Source: Corynebacterium xerosis NBRC 16721 = ATCC 373
Lineage (GTDB): Bacteria > Actinomycetota > Actinomycetes > Mycobacteriales > Mycobacteriaceae
Length of the DNA stretch: 64,000 nt
Direction: 5' to 3'
NCBI RefSeq assembly: GCF_001552415.1
Contig: NZ_BCRD01000006.1
Span: forward strand, 62,001 to 126,000
Part shown: in pieces, positions 54,907-64,000 of the stretch
How positions within the stretch are numbered: position 1 is the first letter of the stretch
Layout of the letters: every line of letters starts with the position of its first letter
Program-made: the position numbers and the translations under genes
Notes under the pieces: generated by a model
What the model was told of the DNA's origin: nothing
Databases searched by the model: none
The model's input: the letters and a program-made list of their open reading frames with translations, nothing else

Positions 54907-56034
54907 ATGGGCCTCTCCGATTTCGTCCGCAAAGCCGAACGCACCATCAACAAGGTGGGGCGCGAGCGGAAAACCGCCAAAGGGTGGCGGCCGGCCATCA
55001 CCGGCTTCTCGGGGTACGGCTCCGTCGACCGGGTGCACGTGCTGGGGCGCGTGCTCATGCAGGACCCCGACGACGCCGCCGACACCGCCGCCGACGCCCC
55101 TGGCACGCTCCAGGAGGAAGCGCAGCGCGGGTGGCGGCAGTTCATCACGACGCAGGTCGGCGACCACCCCGTGACTGTCCGCGTCGGCGACCGCGTCGTC
55201 GAATCGCGCACCAACGACAACGGCTACATCGACGTCCTCGTCGCCGACCACGGCCTGCTGCCCGGCTGGAACGAGGTCACCATCGAGGCGGAGGGCGCCG
55301 ACGCCGTGCAGGCGCGCGTCCTCATCGTCGGCCCGTCCACCCGCATCGGCCTGGTGTCCGACATCGACGACACCGTCATGGTCACCTGGCTCCCCCGCGC
55401 CATGCTCGCCGCCTGGAACTCGTGGGTGCGCCACACCAACACCCGCAAGCCCGTGCCCGGCATGGCCGAGTTCTACCGTGAACTCCTGCGCAACCACCCC
55501 GGCGCCCCCGTCGTGTACCTGTCCACCGGCGCCTGGAACACCTTCGAAACGCTCGAGGCCTTCATGGCCACGCATTCGCTTCCCGACGGGCCGATGCTGC
55601 TCACCGACTGGGGCCCCACCCCCACCGGATTGTTCCGCTCCGGCCCGGAGCACAAGAAGGTCCAGCTGCGGAACCTCTTCATCGACTTCCCCGACATCAC
55701 GTGGATCCTGGTCGGCGACGACGGCCAGCACGACCCACTGATTTACGGCGACGCGGTGTTCGAGCATCCCGACCGCATCGCCGGCGTCGCAATCCGCCAG
55801 CTCTCCCCCGGCGAGCACGTGCTGTCGCACGGCACCGCCACCGCCCGCGCGACCATCGACCCCGAGGGCCGCATGGGCGTGCCCGTCATCCTCGGCGCCG
55901 ACGGTCACGAACTCCTGGAGAACTACCGCGAGAACCCGCTGCCCGTGCTCGAGGGTGAGGATGAGGGTGCGGGTGGTGCGGCTGGCGCGGCCGGCGGCGT
56001 GGCCGGCGAGGACACCAGCGCCAACGAAGGCTAA
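54907..56034 (+). CDS. APP1-type phosphatase domain protein (DUF2183)
   Basis: 375-residue protein. The catalytic HAD-like region contains VSDIDDTVMVTWLPRAM (DxDxT motif) and later VVYLSTGAW and WILVGDDGQHDPLIY. Eukaryotic APP1 is a Mg2+-dependent phosphatidate phosphatase; the bacterial proteins are largely uncharacterised. An N-terminal beta-rich region (about 25-135) precedes the catalytic part. The C-terminus is a Gly/Ala/Glu tail. No membrane helix is visible. Confidence 0.85.
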   Translation: MGLSDFVRKAERTINKVGRERKTAKGWRPAITGFSGYGSVDRVHVLGRVLMQDPDDAADTAADAPGTLQEEAQRGWRQFITTQVGDHPVTVRVGDRVVESRTNDNGYIDVLVADHGLLPGWNEVTIEAEGADAVQARVLIVGPSTRIGLVSDIDDTVMVTWLPRAMLAAWNSWVRHTNTRKPVPGMAEFYRELLRNHPGAPVVYLSTGAWNTFETLEAFMATHSLPDGPMLLTDWGPTPTGLFRSGPEHKKVQLRNLFIDFPDITWILVGDDGQHDPLIYGDAVFEHPDRIAGVAIRQLSPGEHVLSHGTATARATIDPEGRMGVPVILGADGHELLENYRENPLPVLEGEDEGAGGAAGAAGGVAGEDTSANEG

Positions 56035-56073
56035 GTCGGACCGGGAGGCCATCGGCGTCGGCAAGCGAGAAGA

Positions 56074-56168
56074 GTTAGTGCATTTCGATACACCGCGGCG
56101 AGTAGCAGATCTGACCACCTGCACGTTTGCGGGTGCGAATTCGGGTCGGTGTATCCAGATGCACTAAC
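56074..56168. repeat. 95-bp long palindrome
   Basis: 22-base outer arms beginning GTTAGTGCATTTCGATACAC pair with their inverse at the right end with three mismatches, enclosing a region with a smaller GCAC/GTGC stem. Lies right after the APP1-type gene. Confidence 0.85.
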
Positions 56169-56309
56169 GCCGCGTGTCCGCGCATCGCCTCGCTCGCCGA
56201 CGTAGCCCTGCGGCGTTCATTGGCCCGCTTTCCGACGATGCAGCCTCAGCACACCGGCCGGTTCCAGCGGACGTAGCCCCGTCGCGTTGGAAAAGAACGC
56301 GAACGGGGC

Positions 56310-56420
56310 GGCGCAGAGAACGGGCACGAGGGGCGGGGTGGGGCGGCGGAGAGGATGCGCACGAGGGGCGGGCGCGAGGGCGGCGCAGAGGACGGGAACG
56401 AGAAGCGGGCGCACGCGCCG
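56310..56420. repeat. Three imperfect GC-rich tandem copies (~35 bp)
   Basis: Units built around GGCGCAGAGRACGGGCACGA recur at roughly 35-38-base steps up to the ATPase stop codon. The core GCGCAGAGGACGGG is shared with the tandem repeat near 30356. Confidence 0.65.
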
Positions 56421-56428
56421 TCCCGCGG

Positions 56429-58378
56429 CTACTCCCCCGCGTCGTCGAAGTCGCTGAGCTCGCCGCGGACCATGGCCACGCGGGCGGCGTTGAGGATGGC
56501 GAGGATGTCGATGACCTCCTGCGCAATCGCACCCATCAGCGGCGTGAGCAGGCCGAACACTGCCAGAATCATGCCCAGGATGGACAGGCCCATGCCTCCG
56601 AGCACCGACTGCAGGGCGATGCGGCGCATGCGGGCGCCGATGTGCATCAGGTCGTCGAGACGCTCCAGGGAGGAATCCAGCACCACCGCGTCGGCGGCCT
56701 CGGCGGTGACGTCCGAGGTCGCGCCGAAGGCGATGCCCGCCGACGCGGCCGTCATCGCCGGCGCATCGTTGATGCCGTCGCCGAGGAACAACGTCGGTCC
56801 CTCCGCGGTCTTGCGGCGCACGATCTCCAGCTTGCCCTCGGGGCTGACGCCGCCGTGGACCTCCTCGATGCCGACCTTGTCCGCCAGGCGGCGGACCTCC
56901 TCCTCGCGGTCGCCGGAGATGATCATCATCTCCGTCACCCCGTGCTTCTTCGGCAGGTGCGCCACGAATTCGGACGCCGAGCCGCGCGGTTCGTCGCGGA
57001 AGGCGACGGTGGCGGCGTAGGCGTCGTCAAGCAACAGCACGGACTCCATGCCCACCTCGCGCGGCGGGAGCAGCGGCACCGAGTCGGGGTCAATCTCGGC
57101 GAGGCCCTTGCGGTTGGTGAGGCGCAGCTCGACGCCGTCGACGACGCCGACGAGGCCCTGGCCCGGGCGCTCCGACACCGAATCGACCGGCGGCAGCTCG
57201 AGGCCGCGGTCCTTCGCGGCCTCCACGATGGCGGTGGCCAGCGGGTGCTTCGAGTAGACCTCGACGGCGGCGGCCTTCGCCAGCAGCTCGTCGGCGTCGA
57301 TGCCGGGCGCCGCGGAAATGTCCGTGACCACCGGCCGGCCGTAGGTCAGCGTGCCGGTCTTGTCGAACATGACGGTCTTGACGCGGCCGACGTCCTCCAG
57401 CATCGCCGGGTTCTTCACGATGATGCCGCGCTTCGCCGACAGGGAAATCGCGCCGATGATGGCCACCGGCACGCCGATGAGCAGCGGGCACGGGGTCGCG
57501 ATGACCACGACCGCCAGGAAGCGCGACGGGTCACCGGAAATGAGCCAGCCGACGATGCCCAGCGCCACCGCGATGACCGTGTACCAGCCGCCGAGGCGGT
57601 CTGCCATGCGGCGCATCGGCGGGCGGTTGTCCTCGGCTTCGCGGAGCACGCCGACGATTTTGGCGTAGCGGGAGTCGACGGCGCGCTTGTCGGCGCGGAC
57701 GGTCAGCGCCGATTCGCCGTTGACGGCACCGGAAATGACGGCGGAGCCCTTCCGCTTGGGCACCACGTACGGCTCGCCGGTGAGGTAGGACTCGTCCATC
57801 GCGCCGTGGCCGTCGACGACCTCGCCGTCGACCGGGCACAGTTCGTGCGGCAGCACCATCAGCAGGTCGCCGACGTTGACTTCGTCGGCGTGGATGTCGT
57901 CGACGCCGTCGGCGATGCTGTCCCCGCGCAGGCGGTGGGCCACCGACGGGCTGCGGCGGGCCAGGGCGTCGAGGGTCGCCGACGCGCGTTTCGACGCCGC
58001 CGCCTCGAGGGCCTCGCCGCCGGACAGCATCAGCACGATAATCGCCGCGACCAGCCATTCCCCCATGATCACGGCGGTGATGATGGAAATCGCCGCGAGC
58101 ATGTCCGCGCCGCCGCGGGCCTTGATGGCGCCCTTGACCACGTCGATGGTCAGGGGGACGCCGCCGACGACGACGATGGCCACCAGCGGCCAGTCCGCCG
58201 CCCAACTGTCCAGCCCGAAGCCGAATTTGAGGATCAGGTGCAGCGCAATGGCCACCAGCGTGGCAATGGCCAGGACGCCATCGCGCGAGGATGCGAACCC
58301 GCGCAATGCCTGCGCTGCGGTAGGTGAGCCCGTGGGTTCGCCGACGGGCGCCTTCGTCGTGTCCAATGCCGTACCCAT
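56429..58378 (-). CDS. P1B-like heavy-metal P-type ATPase with TPC motif
   Basis: 649-residue cation pump. Hydrophobic helices at both ends enclose the actuator (SYLTGEPYVV), phosphorylation site MFDKTGTLTYG (Asp about 340) and hinge ILFLGDGINDAP-like segment (LFLGDGINDAPAM). The ion-site motif reads VIATPCPLLIGVPVA (about 285-300) in place of the CPC or SPC of standard P1B pumps. No N-terminal metal-binding domain precedes the helices. The metal is therefore unpredictable. The ATG at 58378 is chosen; the in-frame extension to 58417 lacks a start signal. Confidence 0.88.
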   Translation of the reverse strand: MGTALDTTKAPVGEPTGSPTAAQALRGFASSRDGVLAIATLVAIALHLILKFGFGLDSWAADWPLVAIVVVGGVPLTIDVVKGAIKARGGADMLAAISIITAVIMGEWLVAAIIVLMLSGGEALEAAASKRASATLDALARRSPSVAHRLRGDSIADGVDDIHADEVNVGDLLMVLPHELCPVDGEVVDGHGAMDESYLTGEPYVVPKRKGSAVISGAVNGESALTVRADKRAVDSRYAKIVGVLREAEDNRPPMRRMADRLGGWYTVIAVALGIVGWLISGDPSRFLAVVVIATPCPLLIGVPVAIIGAISLSAKRGIIVKNPAMLEDVGRVKTVMFDKTGTLTYGRPVVTDISAAPGIDADELLAKAAAVEVYSKHPLATAIVEAAKDRGLELPPVDSVSERPGQGLVGVVDGVELRLTNRKGLAEIDPDSVPLLPPREVGMESVLLLDDAYAATVAFRDEPRGSASEFVAHLPKKHGVTEMMIISGDREEEVRRLADKVGIEEVHGGVSPEGKLEIVRRKTAEGPTLFLGDGINDAPAMTAASAGIAFGATSDVTAEAADAVVLDSSLERLDDLMHIGARMRRIALQSVLGGMGLSILGMILAVFGLLTPLMGAIAQEVIDILAILNAARVAMVRGELSDFDDAGE

Positions 58379-58536
58379 GATTCCATTGTGGCCCGGAAAA
58401 ATTACGTTTACCAGCAAGTTTGCACTAGGTGCATTTATGTTGGTCTGGCTTACCTGGCTATTCGGGAGTGGTGTGGCTTTGCATTCATCGCCTTTCCGAC
58501 GGTCGCCATTCCGGTCCCCATTGCGACGATTAATTC

Positions 58537-58968
58537 ATGAGGAAAACGATTTTCACCGGAGTCGCCGCAACCGCCACCGCCCTGCTGCTGACCGCCTGCG
58601 GGGCCGGCGGCGGTGAATTCGAGGACATGGACGAGTGGCTCGCCGAGGTCGAGGAATCCGGCATCGTGTGCGAGCAGGTGCACCGCATCGGCGAGGGCGA
58701 GGAAACGGCCGAGATCCAGTCGGAGTTCGGCATCATCAGCTTCGCCGATTGTTTCCAGGAGGACGGCACCGCCTCGATGCGCATGTTCGATTCCGAGGAG
58801 TCGAACGTCGACCCCATCAACGCCCTGCGCGAGCAGCCGGAGTACGACGTGAACACGCCGGCGGTCCTCAAGGGCGACGCCTGGGCCGTGGACTGCACCT
58901 CCGTTGAGCTGTGCGAACAGTGGGCGGAGCACTTCGACGGCGAAGTTCTCGTCGCCCCGGACTTCTAG
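58537..58968 (+). CDS. Small secreted lipoprotein of unknown function
   Basis: 143-residue protein with a lipoprotein signal peptide: basic MRKT, hydrophobic core, and lipobox LLTAC with the modified Cys at about residue 21. The mature part is very acidic (Asp/Glu-rich) and has four further Cys (in IVCEQ, FADCFQ, VDCTS, ELCEQ) that could form two disulfides outside the membrane. No family recognised. It stands between the divergent ATPase gene and the convergent ferritin-like lipoprotein gene. Confidence 0.8.
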   Translation: MRKTIFTGVAATATALLLTACGAGGGEFEDMDEWLAEVEESGIVCEQVHRIGEGEETAEIQSEFGIISFADCFQEDGTASMRMFDSEESNVDPINALREQPEYDVNTPAVLKGDAWAVDCTSVELCEQWAEHFDGEVLVAPDF

Positions 58969-58999
58969 CCCCGCCCACTAACCCGGCCCGCTAACCCGG

Positions 59000-59084
59000 C
59001 CCGCTAATTCCGTCCGGGCGCACCTCCGTTCCTCCTCGGCCTGCTCCGCCGCCCGACCCGCTAATTCCGTCCGGGCGCATCTCC
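59000..59084. repeat. Direct repeat duplicating the end of the ferritin-like gene
   Basis: CCCGCTAATTCCGTCCGGGC and following bases occur at 59000 and 59057. The second copy contains the stop and last codons of the DUF2202 gene and the first lies 57 bases downstream of it; shorter CCCGGCCCGCTAA copies precede. Confidence 0.8.
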
Positions 59085-59798
59085 GCCGCCCCGGCCGCCG
59101 CCCCGGCCGTCGAGGCTCTCGAGTCCGGTCTGGAACGCCTCGAGATGGTTCCGCGCCCCGGACAGCAGGTACTCGTACGTCTCGACGAGCTCCGGGTCCT
59201 CCGTCCGCGCGATGATGTCCTCGAGGTCGGCGATGTCGCGTTCCTCCAGTTCAATGCCCACGACCAGGGCCTCGCGTTCCGAGGTCAATCCCCGGCCGAG
59301 CCACCCGTCGTAAAGCGCTTGAATCTCGTCGATGGTGTACACGCCCGGTTCGGGCACGACGGCGGCACGCATCATGCCGAGGCGGTCCATCTGCCCGGTC
59401 AGTGCGTCCATGTGCCGCTGCTCGGCCTCGGCGATTTGGGCGAATTGCCGTGTGCCCCACGCCTCGTCGAGCGCGGTGTACAGGTCGCGGGCCATCCGCT
59501 CCTCCTCGAAGGAGTAGCTGATGTCGTTGAGGGTCTGCTGGTCGACGTCGCCCGGCGCCGCCTCGCTTTCCGACGCCTCCTCCCCCGCATCCGCCCCGTT
59601 CCCCGGCTGCCCGTTGTTATTGGTGGTCGCGGTGTCCGTGGTGGTGGCCGTGGTGGCAGAGGTGCCGGTGGGGTCTTCTGCGTCCGTGGTGCCGTCGGCG
59701 GCGCAGGCACCGAGTGTCGCGGCGACGATGAGCGCGGCGGCCCCTGCGGAGAGCGTCCGGGCGGCCCGGTTGCGGTTCGGCCGCGATGACGTGGTCAT
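59061..59798 (-). CDS. DUF2202 ferritin-like lipoprotein
   Basis: 245-residue predicted lipoprotein: basic start, hydrophobic core and lipobox TLGAC, then a Thr/Asn/Gly/Glu-rich linker of about 50 residues. A four-helix ferritin-like domain (about 90-230) follows with SFEEERMARDLYTALDE, EQRHMDALTGQM and ELEERDIADLE. The Glu and His pattern suggests a di-iron centre. The tail is Gly/Arg-rich. Possible roles are metal binding or oxidative protection at the cell surface. AAGGGAC before the ATG at 59798 fixes the start. Confidence 0.85.
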   Translation of the reverse strand: MTTSSRPNRNRAARTLSAGAAALIVAATLGACAADGTTDAEDPTGTSATTATTTDTATTNNNGQPGNGADAGEEASESEAAPGDVDQQTLNDISYSFEEERMARDLYTALDEAWGTRQFAQIAEAEQRHMDALTGQMDRLGMMRAAVVPEPGVYTIDEIQALYDGWLGRGLTSEREALVVGIELEERDIADLEDIIARTEDPELVETYEYLLSGARNHLEAFQTGLESLDGRGGGRGGGDAPGRN

Positions 59799-59880
59799 GG
59801 TTGTCCCTTCCGGGCCCGGTGGCGGCGACGCCGTCCGGAAGCCGATGACCAGCGGGCCTCCTGGCACCGACAATACGCCT

Positions 59881-60003
59881 CGGGGTATCCGGTGGGTAAG
59901 CCTTCTCGGGGTATCCGGCGGGTAGGCCTTCACGGGCTTCCCAGCGGGTGGGCCTTCTCGGGCTATCCGGCGGGTGGGTCTTCTCGGGGTATCCGGCGGG
60001 AAG
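59881..60003. repeat. Five tandem copies of a 26-bp repeat
   Basis: Consensus CTTCTCGGGGTATCCGGCGG plus GTGGGC. The phase marker TATCCGG occurs at 59886, 59912, 59964 and 59990, with a variant (TTCCCAG) at 59938; spacing is exactly 26. Confidence 0.88.
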
Positions 60004-60042
60004 TGTCCGGCCGCCCCGGCCGTTGCCTTTCGGCCGGGCGAA

Positions 60043-60142
60043 GAATTCAACATTCATGTCGACGTTTTGCAACAGAAAAGCCCCGAACCAGCGTGGATTC
60101 GGGGCGTTTTCGTTGCGGATCGTTGACGCGAATGTTGAATTC
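60043..60142. repeat. 100-bp long palindrome containing the metH terminator
   Basis: Perfect 13-bp outer arms GAATTCAACATTC/GAATGTTGAATTC (60043-60055, 60130-60142). The core GCCCCGAA/TTCGGGGC is followed on the minus strand by CTTTTC, an intrinsic terminator for metH. Confidence 0.85.
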
Positions 60143-60224
60143 GCGGGGGTGGTGCCGCGGCCCCCTCGTCGTTAAGCGAAAGCGGCGCACCGCGCGCATC
60201 AGGCGCCGGCGCGCCGTCCCACCG

Positions 60225-63869
<3,645 letters not shown>

Positions 63870-63922
63870 GGGTAGACACCTTAGTCTGTTGTGCCCGTCA
63901 ACCAGGTGTCGGGTCGGACCCA

Positions 63923-63964
63923 TGCTTGACGACGGCCAATCTCCCCGCGGTCCGTCGTCAAGCA
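63923..63964. repeat. Inverted pair of the 11-bp motif
   Basis: TGCTTGACGACGG and CCGTCGTCAAGCA form perfect 13-bp arms with a 16-base loop, downstream of a possible minus-strand gene whose TAG stop may lie at 63983-63981. It may act as a terminator built from two copies of the dispersed motif. The last 20 bases of the window are too few to call that gene. Confidence 0.8.
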
Positions 63965-64000
63965 GATTCGTGCCGTGGGACTAGAAGTCGCGCTCCGGGA

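Larger units (their letters stand above)
56035..56428. other. Gene-free region with palindrome and tandem repeats
   Basis: 394 bases between the convergent APP1-type gene and the P-type ATPase gene. It holds a 95-bp palindrome (56074-56168), a repeated GACGTAGCCC-containing 20-mer near 56198 and 56270, and a GC-rich tandem repeat (56310-56420). No gene is seen. Confidence 0.65.
59799..60224. other. Gene-free region with 26-bp tandem repeat and long palindrome
   Basis: 426 bases between metH and the DUF2202 gene (both minus strand). It holds five 26-bp copies (59881-60003) and a 100-bp palindrome with the metH terminator core (60043-60142). The motif CGTCGTTAAGC (variant) lies at 60167. No ORF is supported. 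Confidence 0.7.

Overview
The window is GC-rich, densely packed chromosomal DNA from an actinobacterium, most probably a high-GC Corynebacterium. The evidence is: RbpA; separate adjacent genes for apolipoprotein N-acyltransferase and polyprenol-phosphate mannose synthase (fused in Mycobacterium); an MmpL exporter; a DprE2-like reductase; and a complete Pup-ligase/depupylase/ATPase set with no 20S proteasome genes. No transposase, integrase, rRNA, tRNA or CRISPR array was found. Species cannot be named from the sequence alone.

Layout. 1-4.9 kb: end of tpx, a GltS-type symporter, two CNNM/CorC-type membrane proteins and a coupled 46-residue leader ORF. 4.9-9.5 kb: a PhzF-like protein, a base-composition-atypical zinc-ribbon/nuclease gene, small membrane and zinc-finger proteins, a YceI protein and rbpA. 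9.5-13.4 kb: the fxsA-lnt-ppm1 operon and a VOC protein. 13.9-27.4 kb: aerobic cobalamin genes in three units. These are cobN behind a cobalamin riboswitch, cobG-cobH-cobIJ, and an overlapping pepQ-sdr-cobL-cobM-cobK operon. A broken lipase gene sits among them. 27.4-30.2 kb: an esterase/SDR pair and a CMD-family protein. 30.4-44.5 kb: helY, tatC, tatA, pafC, pafB, pafA, pup, dop, arc, trmI and a RecB-like nuclease, an order matching the actinobacterial pupylation neighbourhood. 45.4-51.5 kb: mmpL-tetR and the aspA-dcu operon. 51.7-58.4 kb: hisG-hisE-HAD, a thioesterase, an APP1-type phosphatase and a P-type ATPase. 58.5-63.9 kb: two lipoproteins (one ferritin-like) and B12-dependent metH, the likely consumer of the cobalamin made upstream.

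Three genome-scale patterns stand out. (1) An 11-bp motif, CGTCGNNAAGC (mostly CGTCGTCAAGC or CGTCGCAAAGC), occurs at least 34 times on both strands. Roughly one would be expected by chance. It is often close to gene ends or terminator hairpins, and once forms a perfect 13-bp-arm inverted pair. (2) Five intergenic regions carry long imperfect palindromes (72-113 bp, three of them 95-100 bp), each next to a GC-rich tandem repeat of about 10-35 bp. (3) At least fourteen genes start 6-8 bases after a TANNNT -10 box with no room for a ribosome-binding site, so leaderless translation appears common and fixes many starts.

All functional names come from reading motifs and family resemblance in the translated sequence. 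No database search was run.
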